A DNA stretch of 64,000 nucleotides from Platanthera guangdongensis (GCA_039583875.1 CM077147.1:107306124-107370123), one strand, 5' to 3'. Shown: positions 1 through 10,007, counted from the first letter of the stretch. The notes: a model not told the origin generated them from the sequence alone. Numbers and translations: made by a program.

Positions 1-390
1 TGCATGGCCGAAATCAGGCAGCAGGCCACTCCACTAAGGCACTCAAACGTAACTTTTCCCTGCACTTCACTTCTTAGGGTCACCACCTTAGATTGACAGT
101 CAATACTGGCACGTTTCTCTATAAGACAGTCCATTCCCAATATTAAATTGAACTCAACCAATGGTAGAACCGACACTACCAATGTGAAGTCAACTCCGTC
201 TAGACTCCAACAAATGCACCCCTTTGCCCTGATAGTCATGGATGACCCATTGGGCATGCGCACCTTCAGCTTTGCATCTGTCGGGAACGGCTCAGCTCTA
301 ATCCTTCGGATAAAGCTTTCCCAAGGAAGGAGTGTGACGCTCCCATATCAAACAATACACTAGCGGGGTACCCAGAAAGTAACACAAAGC
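1..390 (-). pseudogene. B1 aspartic protease (retropepsin) fragment
   Basis: On the minus strand a VLFDMGASHSF segment (about 360-325) is followed, in another frame, by a GMDCLIEKRASIDC segment near 140-95. These are the active-site and flap/C-terminal landmarks of Ty3/gypsy retropepsin (usual forms D-T/S-G-A-S/T-H-S-F and GMDWL). The enzyme would cut the Gag-Pol polyprotein in the particle. The active-site triplet reads D-M-G instead of D-T-G, consistent with an ACG to ATG change. Several stops and at least one frameshift separate the two landmarks. The plus-strand reading frame at 148-363 is only its shadow. Confidence 0.75.
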
Positions 391-462
391 CTAAAACACA
401 GGAAACATACATAAACGATCTTGAAAGTCTAAGATAAAAAAAATTAACTCAAACTTTCATAC
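391..462 (-). other. Candidate 72-nt intron between B1 gag and protease
   Basis: Minus strand: the gag C-terminal peptide ends PDVVT, then G|GTATGAAAG..., a T-rich interval with in-frame stops, and ...GTGTTTTAG|GC, after which the protease N-terminal peptide resumes. Donor and acceptor are canonical GT-AG, and removing the interval makes gag and protease continuous (phase 1). B2 has an intron-like interval at the same place (60856-60933). Splicing is an inference. Confidence 0.55.
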
Positions 463-1013
463 CTGTCACAACATCGGGTTAGCGGATTGCTTCCTGCAGC
501 CCAAGGTTATACGCCCTTGGCTGTACGGGTTGGAAACGAGAAGCGCTGGACTCCACCATCTTTCCTTTCTCTACTGCAGTGGGCTCGGAGCGCACCGACT
601 ATTCTTGTCTTGGCTCCTACTCCATGCCACCAGTCATGCGCATCGGTCGGCGTGCTGATGCCCTTGAACGTTGGAGGATGGAAGCTTAAGAAGTACTTCA
701 TTTGCCGGTCTCCATGTCCGACAACTATTCTTTCAACTAACGACTCTGTATGCCTGGTTACTCCGCCTGGCATGACTCTTGTGGTATCCGAGGTAGCATG
801 AGTTATTACCTGCATGACAGGGGTCACAGCTTGCGCTGCTGCGGCAGCTTGGGTTGCCACCATTTCTTCTATGAGCATAAGACAAAATTCAGCTGGGGCT
901 ACCCTCATGCTCAAAGGACCCTGAGCAGTAGCACTGCTCACCGAAGGCTCTTCTCGTGGCCTCGATGTCCCTGCCTCATCACTTGCACCCTTCACAAAAG
1001 CAAAATAGAACAA
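463..1013 (-). pseudogene. B1 gag, internally deleted
   Basis: The minus frame from 1013 has an Ala/Glu-rich N-terminus, then FLSFHPPTFKG and a DAHDWW segment, the conserved start of the Ty3/gypsy gag core (usual form NPP-F-G...A--WL). It then jumps to the C-terminal peptide ending YNLGLQEAIR before the gag-protease junction. Compared with B2 gag, roughly 250 residues of the core and zinc-knuckle region are missing. The long frame stops at 507, and the C-terminal peptide continues in another frame with an in-frame TAA. Capsid role is from family knowledge. Plus-strand frames at 487-1082 are shadows. Confidence 0.7.
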
Positions 1014-1140
1014 AAGTCAGCTCCTAGTCGCATAACTACATCCAAGGACACTCATAGTCCTGTGATACTCCTATGTGGATAACTTCTTAACGCAATTCAT
1101 TTGGGAAATTCGTCCACGAAGACATACCTTGGATACTAAC

Positions 1141-1155
1141 CTGGCTTTGATACCA
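1141..1155 (-). other. B1 primer-binding site
   Basis: Reverse complement reads TGGTATCAAAGCCAG, matching the 3' end complement of initiator tRNA-Met used by most plant LTR elements. It lies 3 nt from the LTR end at 1159. Confidence 0.75.
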
Positions 1156-1158
1156 AAT

Positions 1159-1525
1159 TATAACACCTCCACTATAATGAACATATAATATAGTTCCGGC
1201 TGGGGCCCCACAACATTCAGACGTCATAGCTTAAGCGTTAAAAGATAATATAAGTCTACCCATCTCAAAACTTAGAATAAAACGTCATATTTACTAAACT
1301 AGAAGTTATCCTCCACTACAGAAGTATCTCAAATGGCCTTAAGGCCTTACAATATCAAATTGTCTAGAAGATTGAAACAACATTACACAAAAGTAACGTG
1401 CATAAGCACTCCTAGACTACCTGGGCATGCAAGCCGGAATCATAGAACATAAAGCATCAAATTCCACAAAACAGAGGTATGACACATCTTGTAACACTTC
1501 ATGAAGCTTAGGCCTTTTTGGCCGG
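1159..1525 (-). repeat. B1 5' LTR, PBS-side part
   Basis: Starts tataacacctcc, the counterpart of tgtaacaccccc in B2 (62359) with TG changed to TA, and shares the 'ggcc-cca' segment near 1205. Interrupted at 1525 by A; it resumes at 13955. Confidence 0.7.
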
Positions 1526-2221
1526 TGTACCGCCCCCAATTTTTTCGATGATTTCATTTTAATGGGCAACGTCATATTTATGACGTCGTGGCGTTACTTT
1601 TAACGTCGAGTTGACCGTGTAATGCTGTTAAGGCATTTTCACGTCCGCGCGGTCGAGTCGGCCGAATTCTTGCTGTAATGGGAAAATTTTTCTTCTGGAA
1701 TTTAAGTTATGTAATTTTGGACTTGTTCGTCAAGTTTCGTCGCAATCCGAGCATTTTTGGAGTCTCGGCACGTGATTTAAGTTTTGGATTGTTTATGTTA
1801 TCCGTATACTTTGAAGATTAATATCTCAGGAATGACTCGTCGTATTTTGGTTTTGACTTCGTCGTTGTGTTTGTAGCGTCAGTGTTCACCTACGGTGCGA
1901 ATTTCGTTTAATTCGGCGCGCGTTCGGGTCCCCGTTTTGATCTTGTAATTTCCTTATTCAAAAATATATAAATATGAATATTTTATTATTAAAGTACTAT
2001 TCAAAAATGAATAACAATATTCATTTATATAGTTTAATTTCTTTGGATATATTTGTGAAAATTTTACTGATTCTGCAAAATTTGTTTTCTCCTCTCGAGT
2101 AGTTATATGTTTACCCAAGTGATCTGTTAGTTTTACTCGAGTGGTTTTTTTTTATTTTACTCGAGTGAATTTTTCCTTCTACACGACTACTTCTTCAGTT
2201 ACTCGAGTCCTGTATTAAACT

Positions 2222-2345
2222 ACTCGAGTAGTCATTTTGAACTACTCGACTAGCCATTTTGAACTATTCGAGTAGTCATTTTGAACTACTCCAGTAGTAA
2301 ATTTGAACTACTCGAGTAGCCATTCTGAACTACTCGAGTAGTCGT
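2222..2345 (+). repeat. 22-bp minisatellite, about 5 units
   Basis: Unit is roughly cattttgaactactcgagtag. Most units contain the perfect 12-bp palindrome CTACTCGAGTAG. The 3' LTR holds two arrays of 9 and 6 units. Confidence 0.85.
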
Positions 2346-2611
2346 TTTCTACCTTTCGAGTACCCGTAAGCTTATTCTCGTGTACTCCGTTGCTGTTTGT
2401 GTTCAGGAGCCTTTTTGAGGGTCAAAATGATGTCGTATGGAAAATAGTTAATATTAAATTTATTCGTCTCGACGAGATCTACAACTTTCATGTTGAGTAA
2501 TTTTCGATTTGAAGCCATCCTAAACCCATATTTTTGTCTTCCGCACACCCACTCGTAAAAAGACCGTTTTTAGACAAATTTTTTTATAAAACATATTTAT
2601 ATATACATAGA

Positions 2612-2690
2612 CTCTGATATATATATAAACCTTTTATAAACTTTTATATATACTCTGATATATTTATAAACCTTTTATAAACTTTTTAGA
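2612..2690 (+). promoter_or_regulatory. Element A core promoter region, doubled TATA block
   Basis: Two tandem near-copies of a roughly 40-bp block (ctctgatatat...ataaaccttttataaactt) each supply TATA-like sequence. Downstream is a pyrimidine-rich stretch and the hairpin at 2831. The transcription start is not determined. Confidence 0.5.
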
Positions 2691-2830
2691 AGAAAACTTC
2701 ATCTTCTCCGATCTTTTTCCTCTCGAACTAGAGCGGCGTGAGCGTGAGAGAGAAATTATTTCGTGAACCTTCCGGTGGCCGCCGATGGTTCTCCGGTGCT
2801 CGAAATCTTCATCCGATCATAGATCCGGAA

Positions 2831-2847
2831 AGCTCTCGCCGAGAGCT
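2831..2847 (+). other. Leader hairpin AGCTCTCG-C-CGAGAGCT
   Basis: Perfect 8-bp inverted repeat with a 1-nt centre. A2 has the counterpart AGCTCTC-GGA-GAGAGCT at 20632-20648. In both, a GTG|GTAA donor-like site follows within about 15 nt. Confidence 0.6.
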
Positions 2848-2858
2848 ACGCCATCGTG

Positions 2859-3859
2859 GTAATATCTTCCCCGTTTCTTGAGATTTCTCGTTAGGGTTTT
2901 TTCGGCCCTAACCTCTTTCTCGATCGTTCTTGTTTAGATTTCAACTCCTCCCGCATCCTTTTGCCCCGATATACGATGTGGAGTGATTCGGAGGACTTTT
3001 CCGGTAAAACCAAAGCAAGTGGGGGTTTCCCCTCGTTTCTCTTTATCTGATTTGATGGTAACGGCTATGTTTTCATGTTCTTTAAAATTTTCTACACTTG
3101 TTCTTCCAAACTATTATTATGACTAACCTTCTTAATGATCGCATGATGTTGTAACGTTTTGTCATGGTGAACTCGATTTTGACCGGTTATATTTGAACGT
3201 TCTTGAAGTGTCTTATTGAAGGCTTTAAACGCCTTAGATTTTGTTATTGAACGGATTAGAGTTATCTAGGATTGTTAATCATTCCTAAGGGTTGATCAAC
3301 CATATCTTGAATCTAGTAATGTCAAGTAGAATCTAACGAGTCAAATCTCGAGATATATGTGTTGTGGTTCCTTTGGGTTTCTCAATTGCAGGAGTTAGTG
3401 GACGAAACCACCTCCGCAAATGTTTGATGCCTTTATTAGTACCTTGTGGAAGTCTACCAGGTTTTTGGGCGTCTGCGGTGTACGGTGGAGAGTATGAGAC
3501 TCCCTCGCAGTTAGACGGATTTTATATTCGTGAGGGTGTGTCCACGAGTGACCACCTCGCTCGTATTGTTTTGGGTAGAGTCGACCACATGTGTCTAATA
3601 AAGGTTTTGTTTTTTTTTTCTTTCCTTGTGATTTATCCATGTCGTCACCTCATAGCCTCGTGTGTTAGGTGTACTCTTGTTGAATGTGACGAATCACATA
3701 AGAGTTCTTTTCTTTTTGATGTCTTGTTTCTTTTTGTACTTTACTTCAGTGCTTTTGGTCTTGGGTTGGTACCCCTTTTGACCTTTGTTTATTTTGGCTT
3801 GTTCTTCTGCCACCATTTATACCTTATTGTCGAGGTGTTCTATCTTTGGAATGCCTCAG
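2859..3859 (+). other. Candidate leader intron inside the A LTR
   Basis: Donor-like GTG|GTAATATC at 2859 and acceptor-like ...GAATGCCTCAG|GT ending 3859. A2 has GTG|GTAAGTTG at 20650 and the same ATGCCTCAG|GT ending 22179. Conservation of both ends, with different lengths between (1.0 and 1.5 kb), suggests a spliced 5' leader. Not proven. Confidence 0.35.
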
Positions 3860-4250
3860 GTCCAGAGTTATAGCAGATAGCAGAGCTAGTTTTGGAGTTT
3901 CTGGGCGGCTATGTTGGTCGTGATTGTTACCTCATCTTAGCGAGGTAGATTGTTGTTTCTTTTAGTTACTAGTTCAGACTTACTTTTCTGTAAGTGGGTT
4001 CGTGTCAATTGTTGGCGCCCACAGAATTGTTATTTGTTTGATACTTGCTAGCTGCTTATTTCTTTATATGTGGATGTGGATTACTTACTCTCTGGGAGAA
4101 TTTATGTCAGGAATGCATGTTAGGTATTTTTAAGAATAAAATCCATTATTATTACTTCATGCACTGCATAATTTAAAAACTCTAACTTGTTATATTTAGC
4201 GACCGTAAAAGCTATCCTTACTACTATTATAAACTTAGTGTCTTGCATAG

Positions 4251-4284
4251 CATGAGTTGTCCTTTGGGGACGATTATACTCATG
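4251..4284 (+). other. U5-side hairpin of element A
   Basis: CATGAGT (4251-4257) pairs with ACTCATG (4278-4284), with an inner GTCC...GGGGAC stem. The 3' LTR copy is at 13646-13679. In A2 the arms changed to CGCGGGT and GCTCGTG (22578-22611), still pairable through G-U wobbles. Confidence 0.55.
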
Positions 4285-4557
4285 TAGGATGTTGGAGTCA
4301 ATCTAAATAAGTATTTTTCCGCAGCATATAATTATATTTTGATTCGTGGACTAGATGATCCACTAAGCCGAGGGATACGGCAAACTTCTGCACTTAACTG
4401 ATTTTTCCTTAATATAACTTAAAGAATCTTTCTTCATGATTAGGTTGGTGTCTACCTGAGCGTCTGCAGTTATCCCCTGCTGACGTGGCATCATGACGCG
4501 TATTTTTCCTTACTCTGATAAGTTATTTTATGCGGTGAATATGCGAGTTATGACAGT

Positions 4558-4573
4558 TGGTATCAGAGGGAGG
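4558..4573 (+). other. Element A primer-binding site
   Basis: tggtatcagagggagg lies 2 nt after the 5' LTR; its first 11 nt complement the initiator tRNA-Met 3' end. Confidence 0.85.
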
Positions 4574-4714
4574 TTGCTTGACAATTGGTCGGGCAACCTT
4601 CCCTTATTAGTGTAGGTTGTTTAGTGACATTTCATACACACACCGATGTGTCATCAGTACGCCTTAGCCAAAGCATAGTCACTGCACTCATAGAATGATA
4701 AGAAGTATACGGGG

Positions 4715-4892
4715 CATATTATGTAGTATGGGATGCATAATATGTGTTTGTATATGGATCCACCATAGGTGGCAACATGTGATGGTTATGTAGTATTGGA
4801 TGCATAACCACCATCACATGGGTGCCCATTAGCACGTTTTCTTTTCTCGTTGCATGTGATGTTATGTATTATGGGATGCATAACATTTCATG
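4715..4892 (+). other. Triple hairpin block in the element A leader
   Basis: Hairpin 1: CATATTATG 4715-4723, loop TAGTATGGGATG, CATAATATG 4736-4744. Hairpin 2: CATGTGATGGTTATG 4776-4790, loop TAGTATTGGATG, right arm 4803-4820 with a 3-nt bulge. Hairpin 3: left arm 4853-4866, loop TATTATGGGATG, right arm 4879-4892 with two mismatches. A small CCACC-ATA-GGTGG hairpin sits between 1 and 2. The set recurs in A2 (23046-23224 and its duplicate). Location between PBS and gag fits RNA dimerisation, packaging or translation control; the function is inferred. Confidence 0.75.
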
Positions 4893-5228
4893 TCAACGCC
4901 GCTCATAACATGCATTAGGGCCTTTTTAGAATGCATAGCACTACATACATTACATATCATCGCATAAGCACGCGTGCTAAGTTAAGGTTTACATGATGAC
5001 ACATGTACACATATTATTTTAAATGAGAATAAAGAATACATGCATTCATGTCATAGGCACAAGAGTCAATAGGATGAGAGGATATCATCCTAAGTAGGTC
5101 ATATCATCATTATAAAATTCCAGAGCAAGTTGCAGCATAAGCAAGTGTCTTATAAGTATGGTCTGAACTAGTTGAGTGGTTTTGTTGTAAGCTAGGATTT
5201 TCATTAGTTGTTCATTTGCTTTTTAGAA

Positions 5229-6461
5229 ATGCCGCCAAAGTGTCCCGCGATGAGGTCGACTCCCCGATTAGAGGGTAAGTCATCAGGTGCGCAAAGTGAT
5301 GCGATTATCGAGGGTCTGCATCAGAGCAATGAGGCTCTATCGAGACAGTTGGTTGCGATGCAATCGCAAATTGAGTCTTTGTTGTCTTCCGCTCCCGCAC
5401 AGCAACCTTTAGTGCAAGAGCCTGCCTTGGGCCAAGTCGTGCCCGATACCCATGCTCCTCTGGTGCCCCCGATGGCGATACCACGAGAAATGAATTTCAT
5501 ATCGCACTTCTAGCGGTTGGGATCTCCCACCTACGATGGGAGTTCCGACTTTTTGATTTTAGATGATTGGATCATCTCCATTGAGGATATGTTTTCATAT
5601 TCTGGAATTCTAAAATTCCAGAAGGTGATAATTGCAGCCTATCAGTTAAAGATCCTGGTAAAGAGTTGGTGGATACGAGAAAGGGAGAGTCTGAAGGAAG
5701 GTTGTTCTTGTGAATATTTTAAGAAGATGTTGTTGAAGACGTTTCTACCCTCGGTCGATCAGGACCGTCTGATTAATAACTTCCTACATTTGAAGCAGAG
5801 ACAGCTCACCGTGAGCGAGTACGAGATTGAGTTTAGAAATCTGAGTAGGTTTGCTCCTGATTTGGTAGCTTCTGAGGAGGGTAGAGTGAAGCATTTCCTT
5901 GGGGGACTAAGAAGCGATGTCTAGCAGTTGGTATGCGCTTACCGGGCTGAAAGTTATGCTGAAGCAGTGGAAGCTGCTTTGAAAGTGGAGGCAATTGAAA
6001 ATGCCAAGAACTGCGGTGCTGCGGCGAGGAAAGAGAAAAGGTAAGGCGTTGAGGATGGTAGCCGCAGGACATCTGGCCCTTCTTCAAAGAAGAAAAGTAA
6101 GAAAGTGTGTAGCTTCTGTGGTCATCCTGGCTACCCTTAGGAACGTTGTTTCAAGAGGACTGCCACCGTGAAGCAGCAACAGGTGTACGCTATCCAAGGT
6201 GCACCCAAGGGAGAGCTTGTGTGCTCGTTTTGTTCAAGGAAGGGTCACGATGTGAGTCGGTGCTGGATGAAAGAAAGGATTTGCTTCCAGTGTGAGCAGA
6301 AGGGACATCAGAAGTCTTCGTGCCCCCAGGCTTCGCCCCCACTACAGCCTGCCCCACTTCGAGCTCTGCTGCTGCCACCAAACCTGGATAAAGGAAAAGG
6401 AAATCTGAACGTGATGACCAGCGAGGAAGCTCAAACCTTTACGCAAGTGATATCATGTTAG
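5229..6461 (+). pseudogene. Element A gag (capsid-nucleocapsid), nonsense-damaged
   Basis: One frame throughout, starting MPPKCPAMRSTP at 5229; the upstream ATG at 5208 is less likely because it precedes the typical MPP start. The core around 5550-5920 matches the retrotransposon gag domain (WW, ...FLPSVDQDRLINNF..., SEYEIEFRNLSRFAP). The nucleocapsid has three zinc-knuckle units: C-x2-C-x4-Y-x4-C near 6108 (His replaced by Tyr) and two intact C-x2-C-x4-H-x4-C units at about 6220-6315. In-frame stops occur at 5511, 5922, about 6042 and about 6138; most fit CAG to TAG or CAA to TAA. The final stop at 6459 falls at the gag-protease break. Forms the particle and binds RNA (family knowledge). Confidence 0.85.
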
Positions 6462-6550
6462 CCCAAGTTTAAAATATCTTTATTATTTATCGTTGTTGCC
6501 CTAGTTATCGTTCGTTTAGTTATGTATGCTACGGTTTTCGGGGAGTTTAG
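6447..6550 (+). other. Gag-protease break in element A, intron-like
   Basis: A T-rich stretch with stops separates gag (frame 0) from protease (frame 2), at the position where B1 and B2 have GT-AG intervals. A GT at 6447 with the AG at 6550 would keep frame but drop conserved residues; a donor at 6457 fits the B1/B2 phase but not the downstream frame. Splice sites are therefore unclear. Confidence 0.35.
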
Positions 6551-7039
6551 GTGCGGAATAGGTGGGCGCACGTTCTTTTTGATTCGGGTGCCACTCATTC
6601 CTTTGTGGCCTGGAGGTTTGTTATTAAACATCGCCTGAAAGTGGATCAATTAGGAGACTCCTTCAACGTCAAGCTTCCCTCCGGTGATTCGGTGATATCT
6701 AGCCAAGGAATTCTTAGATGCCCTATTTATCTTGGCAATTTTCTGGCCTTTGCGGATCTGATGATTTTAGACCTGGCTGATTTTGATGTGATTTTAGGCA
6801 TGGACTGGCTGTCCAAGTATGATGCGGTCATCCAGTGCAAGGCTAAGCGACTGGATTTCAGGATGAATGATGGACAACCTAAGAGCGTCTATGGATTTCA
6901 GGACAGAGTTTCCCCTGTCATTTTTGCGGTACGTGCTTGTCGTACTATAGAGTCTGGTTGTGAGGAATTTTTAGTTTTTATCTCTGCTCTGGAAACAGCT
7001 TTTGTTACACCACGTCTTGAGGATGTCTCGGTGGTGTGA
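6551..7039 (+). pseudogene. Element A retropepsin
   Basis: HVLFDSGATHSF (near 6569-6604) gives the D-S-G active site, and VILGMDWLSKYDAVIQC (near 6790-6840) the C-terminal landmark. The domain is otherwise open over about 160 codons and ends at a TGA at 7037 where the family normally continues with an FPDVFPD linker, so CGA to TGA is likely. Cuts Gag-Pol (family knowledge). Confidence 0.85.
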
Positions 7040-8390
7040 GAGTTTCCAGATGTCTTTCCTGATAGTCTTCCAGGACTTCCTCCTGAAAGGAGATAGAGAT
7101 TGTGATAGACCTCGAGCCAGGTACTCGTCCTATTGTCAAAGCACTATACTGTATGGCTCCGCGTGAGTTGGATGAGTTGCATACTCAGCTCGATGAGTTG
7201 TTGAGGTGTGGTTTTATTAGACTAAGTTATTCTCCGTGGGGTGCTCCTGTTTTGTTCGTCAAGAAGAAAGATAGATCGATGAGGCTTTGCATTGATTATA
7301 GGGAATTGAACAAGGTAACCATTAAGAAAAAATATCCCCTGCCAAGGATTGATGATATGTTCGACCAATTGCGTGGTAGCTTGGTATTTTCTTAGATCGA
7401 TCTTCGCTCAGGCTACCACCAGTTGAGGATTCGTGAGACAGATATTCCCAGAACCGCTTTCCGTTCGCGGCATGGACATTATGAGTTTTTGGTGATGTCT
7501 TTTAGTTTAACCAATGCACCCTCTACTTTCATGGATTTGATGAATATGGTGTTTAAGGATTTCTTGGACCGATTTGTTATTGTGTCCATAGATGATGTCT
7601 TGGTGTATTCCCGCAATGTTGAGGAGCATACTCAGTATTTGTGTTTGGTTTTGTCGGCCCTGAGGGAGCATAAGTTATATGCGAAGTTGAGCAAGTGTGA
7701 TTTCTGGCTACCTCAGGTGTCCGTTTTGGGTCATGTTGTAAGCAAGGATGGTATTTCTGTAGACCTGACCAAGATTTCTGTCGTGATGGAATGGGAGAGA
7801 CCTTCTACACCTAAGGAGATTAGGAGCTTCTTAGACCTGGCTGGCTATTATAGAAGATTCGTGGAAGGATTTTCGGTGTTGTCTGCTCCTCTAACTAGAC
7901 TTACTCAAAATAATACTGCATTCATTTGGAGTGATAAGTGTGAAGAGGCTTTCCAAGAGTTGAAGAGGAGACTGTGTACTGCCCCAATTTTAACCTTACC
8001 TACTGAAGGAGTTGAGTATCTCGTGTATGTCGATGCAACACACGTCGGACTTGGTTGTGTTTTAATGCAAGATGGTAAGGTGATCGCGTATGGATCAAGG
8101 CAACTAAAGATTCACGAGAGAAACTATCCTACGCACGATTTTTAGTTTGCTGCTATAATTTATGCGATGAAGCTGTGGCGACACTTATTGTATGGCGCGC
8201 TGTGTAAGATCTATACGAACCATAAGAGTTTGAAGTATGTCTTCACTCAGAAGGAACTAAATCAGCGACAGCGTCAGTGGTTAGAATATGTGACTGATTA
8301 TGAAGTGGAAATTCTTTATCATCTAGGAAAGGCTAATGTAGTAGCTGATGCTTTGAGTAGAAAGACCGCTAAAAGCTTTAATCTATCGGT
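7040..8390 (+). pseudogene. Element A reverse transcriptase and RNase H
   Basis: A 1-nt deletion near 7091 (family consensus Glu-Arg-Glu at this point) shifts from frame 2 to frame 1; from there to the end of pol the frame is constant. RT landmarks: [10 protein letters not shown] (7288), [10 protein letters not shown] (7396), and the catalytic loop [10 protein letters not shown] (near 7585-7615). RNase H follows with YVDAT (about 8026) and VVADALSRK (about 8338-8365). Stops at 7393 and 8143 interrupt it. It copies the RNA template and removes the RNA strand (family knowledge). Confidence 0.9.
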
Positions 8391-9900
8391 ACAGTCCTTG
8401 GTAGAAGAATTCTTGTTGATGGATATTGAGGTTGGGAGTCGTACTGTGCCTGCTAGTTTGGAAGTAGAAGAACCCTCTTGGATTTCCCTTACCCGAGCAC
8501 ATCAGAAGGATGATCCGGATTTGTTATACCTCCGGAATAGAACCGTGAAGGGAGAGCTACCGGATTTCTCCTTGGATGAGTTTGATACCTTGAGGTATCG
8601 GGGTAGATTATGCATCCCCGCCTTTGGCGACATTCAGGCTAAGATCTGTGCTGAAGCTCATGGTTCCATTGTAGCCTACCACCCTGGTTCCACTAAGATG
8701 TATAAGGATCTAAAGCAAATTGTTTGGTGGTCAGGGATGAAGAATGATATCGCGAACTTTGTATCAGAATGTTATATGTGTCAGCGTGTCAAGGTTGATC
8801 ATAGAAGGCCTGGTGGTAAATTGACACCGCTTGATATTCCAAGTTGGAAATGAGAGAGTATTTCAATGGATTTTATCACTAGTCTACCAAAATATCCCTG
8901 TGGGCACGACTCTGTTTGGGTGATAGTCCACAGATTGACAAAGTGTGCTCACTTTGTTCCGTTTAATATTGGGTATTCGATGAAGATAGCTGAGCTATAT
9001 CTTGAAGAGGTCATCAGGTTGCATGGAGTGCCTGTTAGCATTGTATCAGATCGGGACTCCAGATTTACGTCTCGCTTTTGGAAGAGTTTACAGTACGGGT
9101 TGGGTACTGATTTAAGGTATTCCACTGTCTATCATCCGCAGACGAATGGTCAGATGGAAAGAATAAATCAGATCGTGGAGGACATGATTAGGTATTATAT
9201 TTTGGATCATGGTGGTGCTTGGGATGAGCGTCTCAGACTCATGGAGTTTTCATACAATAATAGTTATCAAGAGAGTTTGCAGATGGCCCCGTTTGAGGCC
9301 TTATATGGGAGGATTTGTAGAACCCCATTATTTTGGGCTGAAGTTGGTGAGAGACCGTTGCTAGGTCTGGAAGCCCTTGAGGAGATGAATTGTGTCGTGA
9401 CTCATATTCGAGAAAATCTCTGTGTGTCCCAGGAGCGCTATGAGAAGTATGTTAATCAACGAAGAGTCGATCTGGAGTTTGTCGTTGGATACTTGGTTTT
9501 TCTGAAGGTTTCTCCGATGTCTGGCGTTAAAAGGTTTGGAAGGAATCACAAGTTAGACCCCTGACATATGGGACCTTTCCAGATTCTTGAGTGCATCGGA
9601 TTGTCAGCTTATAGGCTGGAGTTGCCTGCAACCTTCCCCGGTGTCCATTATGTGTTCCATGTGAGCCAGTTGCGGAAGTGTGTTCGTAGTGATCGTCAAG
9701 TGCTCGACTCGATGCCCCAAATTTAGCCTAACCTTACGTATGTGGAAGAACCTGTTCGTATTCTAGATTCTGAAGAGCGTGTATTACGAAGAAAGACCAT
9801 CCCTATGGTCAAGATTCTTTGGAGAAATCAAGACGTCGAGAGCACGATGTGGGAATTGGAATCGGCGATGGGGGAATCTCATCTGCACCTCTCCTCGTAG
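8391..9900 (+). pseudogene. Element A integrase with C-terminal chromodomain
   Basis: Zinc-binding HHCC is intact (H near 8660, H-P-G at about 8681, C-x2-C near 8772). The catalytic triad is present: D in SMDFITSLP, D in VSDRDSRF, E in GQMERIN. The C-terminus (FHVSQLRK, then LRRKTIPMVKILWRN...WELE) matches the chromodomain of chromoviral integrases, which steers insertion to particular chromatin. Nonsense codons: TGA at 8851 (TGG to TGA likely), TGA at 9562 (CGA to TGA likely), TAG at about 9724 (CAG to TAG likely). The natural stop is TAG at 9898. Confidence 0.88.
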
Positions 9901-9991
9901 TTTCGGGTATGTCGTTATGTTTTCAGTTATGTTTGATTTTATCGTTTTGATTTGGTTTTGGAATTGGGTTAAGTTTCGGGACGAAACTTCT

Positions 9992-10007
9992 TTTTAGGGA
10001 GAGTGAC
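9992..10007 (+). other. Element A polypurine tract
   Basis: ttttagggagagtgac directly abuts the 3' LTR; it primes plus-strand DNA. The preceding 'gtttcgggacgaaac' is shared with B2. Confidence 0.75.

Larger units (their letters stand above)
1526..4555 (+). repeat. Element A 5' LTR (3030 bp)
   Basis: TG...CA ended and repeated at 10008-13949. It holds a 22-bp minisatellite (2222-2345), doubled TATA-like blocks (2612-2690), a hairpin with adjacent splice-donor-like site (2831-2860) and a U5-side hairpin (4251-4284). An open frame at 3364-3873 is LTR sequence and not a gene: it is broken in the 3' LTR. Confidence 0.9.

Noticed and set aside
3364..3873. 169-codon open frame with hydrophobic stretches
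   Set aside because: It lies wholly in the A LTR; the homologous place in the 3' LTR (12762-13269) is frameshifted and the composition is that of T-rich LTR DNA.
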